A stretch of 64,000 nt of DNA from Cyanobacteria bacterium UBA7753 (GTDB taxonomy: Bacteria; Cyanobacteriota; Vampirovibrionia; Gastranaerophilales; Gastranaerophilaceae), in contig DLEF01000007.1 of NCBI GenBank assembly GCA_002481545.1, forward strand, positions 1-64,000, read 5' to 3'. The translations under genes were made by a program, and so were the position numbers. The notes under the pieces are model-generated. The model saw only the letters and a list, made by a program, of their open reading frames with translations, ran no database searches and was not told where the DNA came from. Shown one piece after another: positions 41,561-50,621 of the stretch (positions are counted from its first letter, which is position 1; the number at the start of each line of letters is the position of its first letter).

Positions 41561-42610
41561 TTAAAAAATATTCTTTCCCGTTTCTTTGTCAAAGAAGAGC
41601 ATATTTTCAGGACTTACGGATAATTCAATCTTATCTCCGATTTCAATATCAGGGGATAATTTTGCACTGCATTTTGAACCGCCGAAATAAAAATATGCGA
41701 TTTTTTCACTGCCAAGCATCTCGCTTATATCGACATCAACCGTGAATTTAATATCGCCGTAGCTCATATGCTCAGGTCTGATACCAACCGTAACTTCTTT
41801 TCTGTCGCCGAGCCCGTCGCGTATATTTTGAGGCAACGGAACGAAAACTTCGCCGAGTCTTACTCCATCGTTTTCGATTACACCGTCCATAAAGTTCATC
41901 TGTCCTATGAACCCTGCAACAAATGTATTTGCAGGATGAGCATATATCCTTTGCGGAGTGTCAGCTTGTTGGATTACACCTTTATCAAGTACAACTATTC
42001 TGTCACCCATTGTTAGTGCCTCTGTCTGATCGTGGGTAACATAGATAAATGTTGTATCCAATTTTTTGTGTAATTTCTTAATCTCGGAGCGCATCTGTAC
42101 CCTCAATTTAGCGTCAAGGTTAGACAACGGCTCATCCATAAGGAATACTTTAGGGTTTCTTACCATAGCTCTTCCGAGAGCTACTCTTTGTCTTTGCCCG
42201 CCCGACAACTGTTTCGGCTTTCTGTCTAACAGGTTGTCCAAATCAAGCACTTTTGCGACTTCTCTGACCTTTTGGTCAATGATTTTTTTATCTACTTTTC
42301 TCATCTTGAGCCCGAACGCAATATTATCATAAACACTCATATGAGGGTAAAGCGCATAGCTCTGGAATACGAACGCAATGTCTCTGTCTTTCGGCGGAAC
42401 ATTGTTTACTACCTTATCGCCGATTGAGATTGTACCCGAGGTTATCTCTTCCAAGCCCGCTATCATTCTCAATATTGTAGATTTACCGCAGCCGGAAGCT
42501 CCTACAAGCACGATAAATTCTTTATCCGCTATCTCAAGATTGATATTATTTATTATAATTTTGTTCTTATCATAAGATTTTGATAAGTTTTTTAAACTGA
42601 CATTACTCAT
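41561..42610 (-). CDS. Sugar-type ABC transporter ATP-binding protein (MalK/UgpC family)
   Basis: A 349-residue ATPase. Walker A GASGCGKST is at 37-45, then the Q-loop FVFQSYALYPHMSV, signature LSGGQRQRVALGRA, Walker B VFLMDEPLSNLD and the switch His in YVTHDQTEA. The C-terminal third carries the TOBE-like regulatory domain of the MalK/UgpC/MsmK branch (VTVGIRPEHMSYGD). These ATPases often serve several sugar importers. No permease genes are adjacent; a binding lipoprotein is at 49512. Its ATG lies inside the end of the degenerate kinase gene (eight-base overlap), so the two are translationally coupled. Confidence 0.88.
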   Translation of the reverse strand: MSNVSLKNLSKSYDKNKIIINNINLEIADKEFIVLVGASGCGKSTILRMIAGLEEITSGTISIGDKVVNNVPPKDRDIAFVFQSYALYPHMSVYDNIAFGLKMRKVDKKIIDQKVREVAKVLDLDNLLDRKPKQLSGGQRQRVALGRAMVRNPKVFLMDEPLSNLDAKLRVQMRSEIKKLHKKLDTTFIYVTHDQTEALTMGDRIVVLDKGVIQQADTPQRIYAHPANTFVAGFIGQMNFMDGVIENDGVRLGEVFVPLPQNIRDGLGDRKEVTVGIRPEHMSYGDIKFTVDVDISEMLGSEKIAYFYFGGSKCSAKLSPDIEIGDKIELSVSPENMLFFDKETGKNIF

Positions 42611-43712
42611 CTTTTGCTTTCTCTCTCGGAATAACTATGTTAAAAATCAAACCTTTCATCGGAGACAACTCTGCCCAAACGACACCGCCCATATCTTTTG
42701 CAATATTTGCGACACTGCCGAGTGCCAAAGCTCTCGATATAGTCTTTTTGTTTGCACTGTCAACGACGGCGTACGGGTTAAACAATGTAGCCAAATCGGA
42801 TTCCATAATCGTCATATTAACGCTGGATACCGTAACCAATACGGAAGCTTTTACAGGCAGATTGCGCGCCGTTAGAAAATCGCTGTCCGCATCAGATATT
42901 GTAACATTTACGTTTCCTAAATCTATCTCTCTCATCAAAGTTTCGATAAGGTTCTGCATCATTAGTTTGAAAGAATTTTCTTTCTGCATAACTGTTCTTT
43001 TTGTGTCGGCACCGACTTCAAAATCAATTTTGACGGGTTTGTCGCCGTAATTTATTCTGTTAGCCTTGATTATGCACTCTAATGCGTTTACGATATCAAA
43101 GTTTTTGTCTTCATCTTCAAGCAGATTTTCTTCGGTCTGTGATAATTCGACCAACTTGTTGAAGAAATACAACAGTTCGGAAGAATTACGCTTGATGATA
43201 TTCAGGTATTTTTCCTGCTTTTCGGTAACTTCTCCGCCCAAACCGTCAAGTAAACCTTGTGAAAATCCGATAACGGACTGGATTGGGGAGTTAAACTCGT
43301 TTGCGAGTTTGACCAAAAACCTGTTTTTGTCACTGTTGATTTTTTGAGATGTTTCCTGTTCCTCTAAGAGGTTTGATATTCTTTTATAATTTTTTGTTGA
43401 ATCTCTGAGTGCGACTATATACCCGCCTTCAATCTCTCTTGAGGTCAGTTCGTAATATTCATCGCTTTGAGTATTCTTTGCGATAAGGGCTTTATGGGTA
43501 TTTGCGGAATTTGACGCCAAATCGTAGCCGTTATCCAAAATATCGTTTATGGATTTTGTAGGCAAAAGTCCTTGTTCCATATGGAACAGGTCGTGTGCGA
43601 CATCGTTTGCCCATTGGATAACACCGTTTGTGCCGACAATCAAAACCCCGTCAGGCAAGTTATCCTGAACGTTTAAGTTTTTCTGCATAGATAATATTTT
43701 TAGAATATCCAT
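42603..43712 (-). CDS. PAS-domain histidine-kinase-like protein lacking the phospho-acceptor histidine
   Basis: A 369-residue cytosolic protein. Residues about 20-110 are a PAS domain (LPDGVLIVGTNGVIQWANDVAHDLF). A coiled linker follows, then a HisKA-like segment FLVKLANEFNSPIQSVIGFS (about 153-172); where active kinases have S-H-E-L-R-T-P this has A-N-E-F-N-S-P, so the His is Asn. The ATPase domain is also eroded: the N-box reads NLIETLMRE and no clear G-x-G lid is seen. It is therefore likely a sensory pseudokinase. Its 3' end overlaps the ABC ATPase start by eight bases, hinting at a role linked to sugar transport. Confidence 0.7.
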   Translation of the reverse strand: MDILKILSMQKNLNVQDNLPDGVLIVGTNGVIQWANDVAHDLFHMEQGLLPTKSINDILDNGYDLASNSANTHKALIAKNTQSDEYYELTSREIEGGYIVALRDSTKNYKRISNLLEEQETSQKINSDKNRFLVKLANEFNSPIQSVIGFSQGLLDGLGGEVTEKQEKYLNIIKRNSSELLYFFNKLVELSQTEENLLEDEDKNFDIVNALECIIKANRINYGDKPVKIDFEVGADTKRTVMQKENSFKLMMQNLIETLMREIDLGNVNVTISDADSDFLTARNLPVKASVLVTVSSVNMTIMESDLATLFNPYAVVDSANKKTISRALALGSVANIAKDMGGVVWAELSPMKGLIFNIVIPREKAKDE

Positions 43713-43740
43713 ATATACCCCTGTGCAAATATCGTAACAT

Positions 43741-44275
43741 AAAATATTTGTAGGGTAAACAAGGGGGAAATGTAATTCGTAATTTGTAATTGGAAGGCAC
43801 TAAGATACTAGGCACTAAGGCACTAAGAGCAGCCGCAGAGCGGAACATCCTCCCCGACTTGGGTAAGGATAGTAGCTCTTATGTTTTGTGACAGCAAAAT
43901 ATTAGAGATACAGGTGGGGAGTAACAATTAATAATATTTCGGTAGACTAAAGTCTACAGACTATCCGCTACGCGGATGCACCCCTCACCCGCCTTCGGCA
44001 CTCACTCCCACAAAGGGAAGAGGGTTAAGACCGTTGCAGTAGCAACGGCTTAGCTTGTCTTTCGCACAAGCTTTAGTCTCGCCCCCGCCTGCGGGAGAGA
44101 CCGCAGCTGTTGAAAACAAGCAGTTACAGATGCGAGTGAGGGGGAGCGATAATTATTGCTATTAATATATTATTTTGGTACAAAAAATTGCACCCTGCTT
44201 TTCAAGTTAAAAGTTGTAAGTTCGAAGTTTAAAGTTAATAACTCTGCACTTTTAACTTTGCACTTTGCACTCACT
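43741..44275. repeat. Composite intergenic repeat region, no gene
   Basis: About 535 bases without a credible ORF. It contains tandem ctaaggcactaag-like units (43797-43830), the palindrome GTAGACTaaAGTCTAC (about 43943-43958; also at 48083-48098), GCCGTTGC/GCAACGGC (about 44032-44051), a ccctcacccgcc...gagtgaggggg pair (43981-44150) and aagt/actt inverted simple repeats (44205-44272). This looks like several nested non-autonomous repeats. Confidence 0.5.
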
Positions 44276-44280
44276 TGCCC

Positions 44281-45195
44281 CTAGCTAAACAACGCCTCTA
44301 TAAAATCAGACGCATTAAACTGTTTCAAATCGGTCATTTTTTCACCGACGCCGATTAGTTTGACAGGGAGCGACAATTCTTTTGCTATAGCGAGTATAAT
44401 TGCACCCTTCGCCGAGCCGTCAAGCTTGGTGAGTGCAACGGATGTAAGGTTAACGGCATCTTTAAACACTTTTGCCTGTTGTAGTCCGTTTTGTCCCGTA
44501 TTAGCGTCTATAACAAGGATGCATTCTCTCAAAGCCTCGGGAGCCTGTTTATCAATAACACTCTTTATCTTGGCTAACTCTTCCATTAAGTTATATTTGT
44601 TCTGGAGTCTGCCTGCAGTATCTACCAATATAACGTCAAAATGTTCATTCTTAGCTTTTTGGATAGCCTCATAAACGACTGACGCAGGATCAGCTTTGTC
44701 GCGTCTTACAATCTCCGCCCCTGCACGCTTTGACCAAATATCTAACTGTTCCTCAGCAGCCGCTCTAAATGTATCAGCCGCCGCAACAAGCACCTTTTTG
44801 CCCTCTTCTTTGAACTTATAGGCGAGTTTCCCGATTAATGTAGTCTTACCGACTCCGTTAACCCCTGTTATAAAATAAATATTTAATTCCCCGTCTTTGT
44901 AATTTAATTCGTTGCTCCCCGCAGCATTTAAAGTTTTGGTAAATTCTTCTTTCAAATACTCTTTTACGTAAGACGGTTTTATTTTATCCTGATTTCTCAA
45001 CTTGTCCACGAGCTCTGCCGCGTAATTGACGCCTAAATCAGCACTGATAAGTAAATCCTCCATATCGTCAAGGACAAATTCCGAAAATTCTTCCTCATCA
45101 GATACGGAATCAACAACATTGCCGACAAGAGCCTGAGTGGTTTTTGCGACAGTCTTTTTTAAATTCTCTATACTGTTTGAAAAAAACTTAAACAT
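44281..45195 (-). CDS. ftsY: Signal recognition particle receptor FtsY
   Basis: A 304-residue SRP GTPase that docks ribosome-SRP complexes at the membrane. The short helical N domain (about 1-95) lacks the long acidic A domain of E. coli FtsY. G1 GVNGVGKTT is at 111-119, then AADTFRAAAEEQL, the G3 region DTAGR near 195 and TKLDGSAKGG-type TKLDGSAKGAIILAI near 260, with a C-terminal GVGEKMTDLKQF. Its start shares one base with the nusB stop; nusB-ftsY adjacency is also typical of cyanobacteria. Confidence 0.95.
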   Translation of the reverse strand: MFKFFSNSIENLKKTVAKTTQALVGNVVDSVSDEEEFSEFVLDDMEDLLISADLGVNYAAELVDKLRNQDKIKPSYVKEYLKEEFTKTLNAAGSNELNYKDGELNIYFITGVNGVGKTTLIGKLAYKFKEEGKKVLVAAADTFRAAAEEQLDIWSKRAGAEIVRRDKADPASVVYEAIQKAKNEHFDVILVDTAGRLQNKYNLMEELAKIKSVIDKQAPEALRECILVIDANTGQNGLQQAKVFKDAVNLTSVALTKLDGSAKGAIILAIAKELSLPVKLIGVGEKMTDLKQFNASDFIEALFS

Positions 45196-45854
45196 TAGTC
45201 AAGTCCGTTATCCATAACTACCTTTGCTAGTATGCCGTTTATAAATGCGGAGCTGTCATCAGTCGAATATTTCTTTGCAAGCTCCAACGCTTCATCCACA
45301 ACAACTCTCATAGGAGCCTCTTTTATATACAACAATTCCGCAATGGAAATACGCAAAATATCCTTATCCATCTTTACAAGACGGTTTATATCCCACCCCT
45401 TGGAATATTTTTGGATAATATCGTCAATTTCTTTGTGATGTTCTTTGTATGTTTTTGCAATGTTGATTACATAAGCTTTTACGTCGTCTTGAGTATCAAG
45501 AACAGCGATTTCCGCAACCTCAAGTGCCAACAATGTTTTTTCCACAATATCCAAAATAGTATCAATCTTTTCTTCCAAATCAGATGTCATAGGGAGCGGA
45601 ACAGGTTTGTTCTCTACTCCGATAGGACGTTCCAAGTTTGACGGAGAATCTGCCTCATAATCGGCAATCTTGTTTTTTATATCCATCAACGAGGTAACCG
45701 CACTCTTTAGCTCATCCGTAGAATTGTTCGATAAAACTCTTATTGATTTTAAAACTATTTCTTCAAACTCTTTTTCCGAATAGTTAATAATCTTGTTATC
45801 CAACTGTGAAAATAAAATTAATGCTAATTCTCTGGATGCTCTGCGTGCCTGCAT
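45195..45854 (-). CDS. nusB: Transcription antitermination factor NusB
   Basis: A 219-residue protein. Family hallmarks are RRASRELALILFSQLD at the N-terminus and, at the C-terminus, ILRISIAELLYIKEAPMRVVVDEALELAKKYSTDDSSAFINGILAKV. It is longer than the usual 140 residues because of an insertion of about 70 residues in the middle (about 50-120), as in cyanobacterial NusB. NusB with NusE binds boxA in rRNA leaders. SD AGGAGA precedes the ATG. First gene of the nusB-ftsY operon. Confidence 0.93.
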   Translation of the reverse strand: MQARRASRELALILFSQLDNKIINYSEKEFEEIVLKSIRVLSNNSTDELKSAVTSLMDIKNKIADYEADSPSNLERPIGVENKPVPLPMTSDLEEKIDTILDIVEKTLLALEVAEIAVLDTQDDVKAYVINIAKTYKEHHKEIDDIIQKYSKGWDINRLVKMDKDILRISIAELLYIKEAPMRVVVDEALELAKKYSTDDSSAFINGILAKVVMDNGLD

Positions 45855-45936
45855 GGTTTTCTCCTGATTTATATTGTGTATCTGACAAAACTATATTAAC
45901 ACAAAGATACGGGATTTTGTATAAATTCGATTTTCA

Positions 45937-46126
45937 TATAATATAAGACGGGGTTTCACGGAATGATTTACTCTCTCCATATACGGTGAAGTGAAAATTG
46001 CGTGTCCGTTCAGTGTCCGCATAAACTGTTAATTATTATAGTAAGAGTGTCCTTCAAAGAGTCAGAAAAGAATTGTTTATCATTTATAAAAATACGCATG
46101 AGAAAAGGGGCTCATCGCCCCTTTTC
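45937..46126 (+). ncRNA. Possible small RNA with terminator
   Basis: A TATAAT (45937-45942) with weak -35 is followed by about 160 bases without an ORF and then by the strong hairpin at 46102. The arrangement fits a small RNA gene, but no known family is recognised. The remainder of 45855-46341 shows nothing else. Confidence 0.25.
46102..46125. terminator. Strong hairpin terminator
   Basis: GAAAAGGGGC/GCCCCTTTTC arms around tcat. It is far (about 250 bases) from the divergent genes on both sides, so it must end an unrecognised plus-strand transcript. Confidence 0.7.
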
Positions 46127-46341
46127 ATTCAGTATTTGAAACATATCATCGGCATTTTTAGCCGGTATTTATATAAACATTTTTCTCACTTATTAATTGC
46201 ATGACTTTCCAAAACTGTTACATAAGTTCATGAAGTTTTATGAATGAAGTGGTAGGTATTACACCAATTTTCAGCGTTTTTGATTTTTAATTTTTGACCT
46301 CAAAATCGACAAGCATTCATGTTTGTAATAGAATAGAAACT

Positions 46342-46986
46342 ATGCGAGAGATTATTATGGTTAGTGACTTTGACGGTACTATCACCAAAACCGATACACT
46401 GTCTAAGTTTCTGGAAGATTATGCCGATGACAGATGGCTGGATATAGAAAACGATTGGAGAAACGGAGATATAGGCTCTAAAGAGTGCCTTGTAAAACAA
46501 TTCGCCATGGTGCCTAATCTTACGCCAGAATTGATTGAAAAGTTTTTGTCAGAAATAGAGATTGACGAAGGTTTTATCCCGTTCGTAATGAAAGCAAAGA
46601 AATCGGGAATTCCCGTTGTCATACTCTCTGACGGGTTGGATTATTTTATAAATAAGATTTTGGAAAGATATCACATAGACTTTGTAAACGTAATCACAAA
46701 CCACGCGTATTTTGACGAACGCAGGAGGTTTATAATAGAGTTTCCGAACGATTCAAAACATTGCACAATAAATGCGGGCACCTGCAAGTGTAAAGTCGTA
46801 AAGCACCTCAAAAAATTGTATAAAAAAGTTCTCTACGCAGGTGACGGCGCCTCCGATTTCTGCGTATCAAAAGAACCTGATATCGTCTACGCAAAAGCGG
46901 GACTCTCCGAATATTGCAGAAACCACCATATTAAATATAAGGATTACACAACTTATTACGATATTCTGCAATCGTTATTCAACTAA
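46342..46986 (+). CDS. HAD-superfamily phosphatase, MtnX-like
   Basis: A 214-residue enzyme from ATG 46342; ATG 46357, preceded by GAGAG, is an alternative, and in-frame TTG 46294 is unlikely. The HAD motifs are complete: motif I SDFDGTITKTD at the N-terminus, motif II VVILSDGLDY, motif III lysine region, and motif IV YAGDGASDFC. The overall pattern resembles MtnX (2-hydroxy-3-keto-5-methylthiopentenyl-1-phosphate phosphatase) or phosphoserine-phosphatase-like proteins. A CNHC-like cysteine stretch (GTCKCK) near 150 is unusual. No methionine-salvage genes are nearby, so the substrate is uncertain. Confidence 0.75.
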   Translation: MREIIMVSDFDGTITKTDTLSKFLEDYADDRWLDIENDWRNGDIGSKECLVKQFAMVPNLTPELIEKFLSEIEIDEGFIPFVMKAKKSGIPVVILSDGLDYFINKILERYHIDFVNVITNHAYFDERRRFIIEFPNDSKHCTINAGTCKCKVVKHLKKLYKKVLYAGDGASDFCVSKEPDIVYAKAGLSEYCRNHHIKYKDYTTYYDILQSLFN

Positions 46987-47098
46987 TATTTCATGAAATT
47001 GGACATTTAATTTTTCTTATTTTAAAATTATTTTAGAAGCTTAATTTGTCAGGCTCATCAGTCTGCATATTTAATTACGGTATATAAGGGGGAAGCTT

Positions 47099-48070
47099 AT
47101 GAAAGCTGTTGTATTTAGTGATAAAGAAGGTTTAAAACTTGATAAAAATTATCCGAAACCCGTTCCTAAAAAGGGCGAAGCTTTAATAAAAGTAAAACTC
47201 GCAGGGATTTGTAACACGGATTTTGAGATAACAAAAGGATATATGGGCTATAACGGTGTTTTAGGGCACGAATTTATCGGAATAGTTGAAGATGTAAACG
47301 ATGACGATAAATCCCTAATCGGCAAAAGAGTAACCGCAGAAATCAGCTACGGCTGCGACGATCCGAATTGCGAATGGTGCGCCGTAAAGAACTACAGACA
47401 TTGCCCGAACCGTAAAACATTGGGCATATTAGACAAAGACGGATGCTTTGCCGAATACGTCACAATGCCTACAAACGTAATATTTGAAATACCTGACGAA
47501 GTCGAAGACGAACAGGCTGTATTTGTTGAACCGTTGGCGGCAGCTTGCGAGATAACGGAACAGTTACACATTCAACCTATCCAAAAAGTTGCGGTATTAG
47601 GGGACGGGAAATTAGGCTTAACTGCAGCTCTGACTTTGCACAGCCAAAACCTTGATGTAACCTTAATCGGAAAACATCAAAACAAGCTCGATATTGCAAA
47701 AAATCAGAAAGTAAAAACACAATTTTTGCAGGATACAAAGGTAGACAACTCTTACGACGTTGTAGTTGAGGCTACAGGCTCCGTTTCAGGGTTTGAAACC
47801 TCTTTGGGCTTGGTAAAACCGAGAGGAGTACTTGTTCTAAAAAGCACAATCGCTACAGGCAAAGAACTCAACCTCGCGCCAATCGTCATAAACGAAATAA
47901 CCGTTTTGGGTTCACGTTGCGGACAATTCCCGCCTGCTTTAAACCTCCTCAGAAACGGATACATTGATTTTAAACCGTTTATCTCGGGGGTTTATTCGAT
48001 TGATGATGCGATTGAAGCATTTGAAGCGAACAAAAGAAAAGACACAATTAAGATTTTAATAAAGTTCTAA
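47099..48070 (+). CDS. Zinc-dependent medium-chain alcohol dehydrogenase
   Basis: A 323-residue MDR enzyme. The catalytic zinc ligands are Cys in GICNTDFE and His-Glu in LGHEFIG (about 55-62). The structural-zinc loop has four cysteines (CDDPNCEWCAVKNYRHC). The Rossmann nucleotide fold is VAVLGDGKLGL (about 160-170), with a VVEATGS motif later. It is similar to threonine/sorbitol-type dehydrogenases, but the substrate cannot be read from the sequence. SD GGGGG lies before ATG 47099. An MFS gene follows after about 95 bases, interrupted by a small palindrome. Confidence 0.88.
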   Translation: MKAVVFSDKEGLKLDKNYPKPVPKKGEALIKVKLAGICNTDFEITKGYMGYNGVLGHEFIGIVEDVNDDDKSLIGKRVTAEISYGCDDPNCEWCAVKNYRHCPNRKTLGILDKDGCFAEYVTMPTNVIFEIPDEVEDEQAVFVEPLAAACEITEQLHIQPIQKVAVLGDGKLGLTAALTLHSQNLDVTLIGKHQNKLDIAKNQKVKTQFLQDTKVDNSYDVVVEATGSVSGFETSLGLVKPRGVLVLKSTIATGKELNLAPIVINEITVLGSRCGQFPPALNLLRNGYIDFKPFISGVYSIDDAIEAFEANKRKDTIKILIKF

Positions 48071-48165
48071 AATAAGGGATGGCAGACTAAAGTCTACCCT
48101 ACGCAACTAAGGGTAAGGGCAAATATATAAGGGCAAGTTTGCCAAAAAAAAAATTAAGGTAAAAG

Positions 48166-49344
48166 ATGACAGAAAATATTGAAACAAAAAAGAATAAAAA
48201 AGCAATAGGGTGGCTCTCATGGGGACACTTTACAAACGATATCTATACGGGTTTCGTTAACCCGATTATGCCGTTTATATCCGCACAATTAGGGATATCG
48301 CTTGCTGTCGCGACTCTTGTTTTGAGTATTTCAAACATCTTTTCATCGCTATTACAGCCGATATTCGGTTTCTTCGCCGATAACATGTTAAAGCGTGCCT
48401 TCATCTTTTGGGGCTTAATTATGACCTCAACATTTATACCTATGATTCCGATTGCACCAAACGTTTATGTGTTGGTATTATTGGTAATATTGGGTAGTTT
48501 GGGGAGCAGTTTTTATCATCCGCAATCTTCAGGGTTCGTTAGCAGATTTGCAGGCACGGACGATAAAGGCGCCCGCTGTATGGGCAGATTTATCAGTATG
48601 GGCTCAATAGGGTTCGCACTCGGTCCGTTAATTGCGACAAGAGTAATTGCCCACGATATGAGCAAAATGCCTTATACATCAATAATCGGATTGTTACTCG
48701 CAAGTTGTATGTTCCTCTGTGTGCCAAAATTGTCGGACTATTACAAACAGCCGAAACACAAAGATTTTATAAAATCGTTCAAAGTTATTTTATCAAATAA
48801 AACAATGAACCTCCTTATGTTACTTTCTATGATGAAAGTATTGATAACGACAAGTTGCTGTACATTGCTACCGTTCTTATGGAAGAACGAAATGATGTAT
48901 TCCCCTGCATATATCGGCAACGCTCTCTGCGCATTCACCCTCGCGGGCGGAATAGGCTCTCTTGTCAGCCGTTCTATTGAGGTTAAATTCGGCACGAAAA
49001 AATTGCTCTATTTCTCAATGATAGCAACCTTGCCGATGATTATTATATTTAACTTTACCTACCAAACTCATCCGATATTCTCGCTTTTAATGTTTGTAAT
49101 AATCGGGTTCACAACAATGTTGGCACAGCCTGTAACAATGCTTATGGGACAAAAATTGTTCCCTGAATATAAGAGCATAGTTGCGGGATTTATGAACGGG
49201 TTTGCCTGGGGCTTGGTCGGGATTGCGCTATCCTTAATCGGGCTTTGCGCTCAACACTTTGGCATCACAAATGTACTGCTCGTGTTATCCTTCATCCCTG
49301 CAATATTCTCATTTATTATTAAATACCTGCCTGATGAAGAATAA
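48166..49344 (+). CDS. MFS transporter, fosmidomycin-resistance (Fsr) type
   Basis: A 392-residue inner-membrane protein with about 12 hydrophobic helices. The N-terminal WLSWGHFTNDIYTGFVNPIMPFI and QPIFGFFADN plus YHPQSSGFVSR are typical of the Fsr/YgaY-like drug exporter branch of MFS. It is preceded by a poly-A stretch and AAGG. It may be cotranscribed with the dehydrogenase gene upstream. Likely exports a small toxic compound; the natural substrate is unknown. Confidence 0.85.
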   Translation: MTENIETKKNKKAIGWLSWGHFTNDIYTGFVNPIMPFISAQLGISLAVATLVLSISNIFSSLLQPIFGFFADNMLKRAFIFWGLIMTSTFIPMIPIAPNVYVLVLLVILGSLGSSFYHPQSSGFVSRFAGTDDKGARCMGRFISMGSIGFALGPLIATRVIAHDMSKMPYTSIIGLLLASCMFLCVPKLSDYYKQPKHKDFIKSFKVILSNKTMNLLMLLSMMKVLITTSCCTLLPFLWKNEMMYSPAYIGNALCAFTLAGGIGSLVSRSIEVKFGTKKLLYFSMIATLPMIIIFNFTYQTHPIFSLLMFVIIGFTTMLAQPVTMLMGQKLFPEYKSIVAGFMNGFAWGLVGIALSLIGLCAQHFGITNVLLVLSFIPAIFSFIIKYLPDEE

Positions 49345-49439
49345 AGGTTATATAAGCAAGATTAAAATAAGAACTTAAAAAGATTTAAAATTATGATTTA
49401 AGGTTAGTTTGAATTGAAATATATAGAAAAGTCAGCTGG

Positions 49440-49476
49440 ATTGCCACGACAGTCAAGCCTTTGACTGTCTCGCAAT
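49440..49476. repeat. Small palindromic repeat
   Basis: The arms ATTGC...GACAGTCAA and TTGACTGTC...GCAAT fold into one hairpin. There is no T-run, so it is not an obvious terminator. It is positioned between the convergent MFS and binding-protein genes. Confidence 0.45.
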
Positions 49477-49511
49477 GACACCCAAATTAACGTTTTATTT
49501 CATTTATTTCA

Positions 49512-50621
49512 CTATTTATCAAAATATTTTTCGTTCAAAATATTTACGGTTTTGTTATATTTTTTATCAACTTTTGTAGTCTTTGAGTGCTCAATCGCAT
49601 ACAAAAACAGTTGCGAATGTTCCGGCTTGCCTGAAAGAAACGCAGGAGAATTAGCAACATCAACTCTTGCAGGGATAATAAGACCGTCTGCGGTCATTTT
49701 CTCTATATTTTGTTTTGAAGCAAGATACAAAACAAACTTTAGAGCCTCTTTTTTGTGCTTTGAAGCCTTGCTTATTGCCCAGCCTGACGCGTCGGAAGGA
49801 GCAGTGCAATCGGGGAAATTCACGACATCCCATCTGAAAGTTGAACTTTCTCTGTATTTTGGGGTTAACCATCTCCCCGACAAGTGCATTGCGGTTTTTT
49901 GTTTAAGAAACATTTGCGCAAGAGTTAAACTCCCAACCTCGGAGGGCGTCGGAGCATAATGACTCTTAAACGCAAGCCCTTTATAAAAACTAATGCCATC
50001 CTTAAACTCTTTTGAATCTGATTGTAATACATCATTTGCCCCATTTAAAAAATATCCGATATAAGGCAAAGCGTAATATATATCAGGCTCGTAGCTGATA
50101 CCAAATGTATTTTTATTAGTCAATTTTTTTGAAATATTTTCCAAATCCGCGAGTGTCCAATCCCTGCTAGGATATTTTACTCCGCATTTGTCAAACAAAT
50201 CCTTGTTATAATAAATCATCAAAACGGAAATATCTCTCGGCACCGCATAGACTTTGCCATCAACACTCAGTGCCTCAACGCCCTGTTTGAAATACGTTTT
50301 TTTGTCTATTACATCCGACAAATCCGCAAGCCTGTTTGAATATACTGGCAGATTAAGATTGTTTATAAATATAACGTCAGGTTCCAAGTTTGACGCAAAT
50401 AGAAGGTGTATTTTTTGAAAATAGTTTTGCGGGATGTGTTGCAAATTCACCTTGATATCGGGGTTTTCTTTTTCAAAATCAGAGATTATGGGCTTTAAAA
50501 TACTCATCTCCGAGGCAGAACCCCAAGTTGAAAACGTGATATTAGTAACGGATTTATCCTTATTTCCGCACCCCGTCAAAAACAGGCACAACAAACATAT
50601 CGTAAAAAAACGTTTCATCAT
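49512..50621 (-). CDS. ABC-transporter extracellular solute-binding lipoprotein (family 1)
   Basis: A 369-residue lipoprotein. The signal sequence ends in the lipobox LTGC (Cys18). The mature part follows the carbohydrate-binding-protein pattern: ITFSTWGSASEMSILKPIISDFEKENPDIKV near 30-60, VYAVPRDISVLMIYYNKDLFDKCG, and WAISKASKHKKEALKFVLYLAS. It probably binds an oligosaccharide or glycerol-3-phosphate-like solute. No permease genes are adjacent; the MalK-type ATPase at 41561 is a possible partner. Its ATG overlaps the stop of the large envelope protein gene by four bases, an unusual operon partner. Confidence 0.85.
   Translation of the reverse strand: MMKRFFTICLLCLFLTGCGNKDKSVTNITFSTWGSASEMSILKPIISDFEKENPDIKVNLQHIPQNYFQKIHLLFASNLEPDVIFINNLNLPVYSNRLADLSDVIDKKTYFKQGVEALSVDGKVYAVPRDISVLMIYYNKDLFDKCGVKYPSRDWTLADLENISKKLTNKNTFGISYEPDIYYALPYIGYFLNGANDVLQSDSKEFKDGISFYKGLAFKSHYAPTPSEVGSLTLAQMFLKQKTAMHLSGRWLTPKYRESSTFRWDVVNFPDCTAPSDASGWAISKASKHKKEALKFVLYLASKQNIEKMTADGLIIPARVDVANSPAFLSGKPEHSQLFLYAIEHSKTTKVDKKYNKTVNILNEKYFDK

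Noticed and set aside
44200..44275. tRNA-like sequence (ttcgaa near a T-loop position)
   Set aside because: No cloverleaf stems or acceptor pairing could be built; the region consists of inverted aagt/actt repeats.
46294..46341. TTG 46294 as the start of the HAD phosphatase
   Set aside because: It adds 16 residues that do not resemble the family, whose motif I normally begins within the first ten residues; ATG 46342 or 46357 is better.
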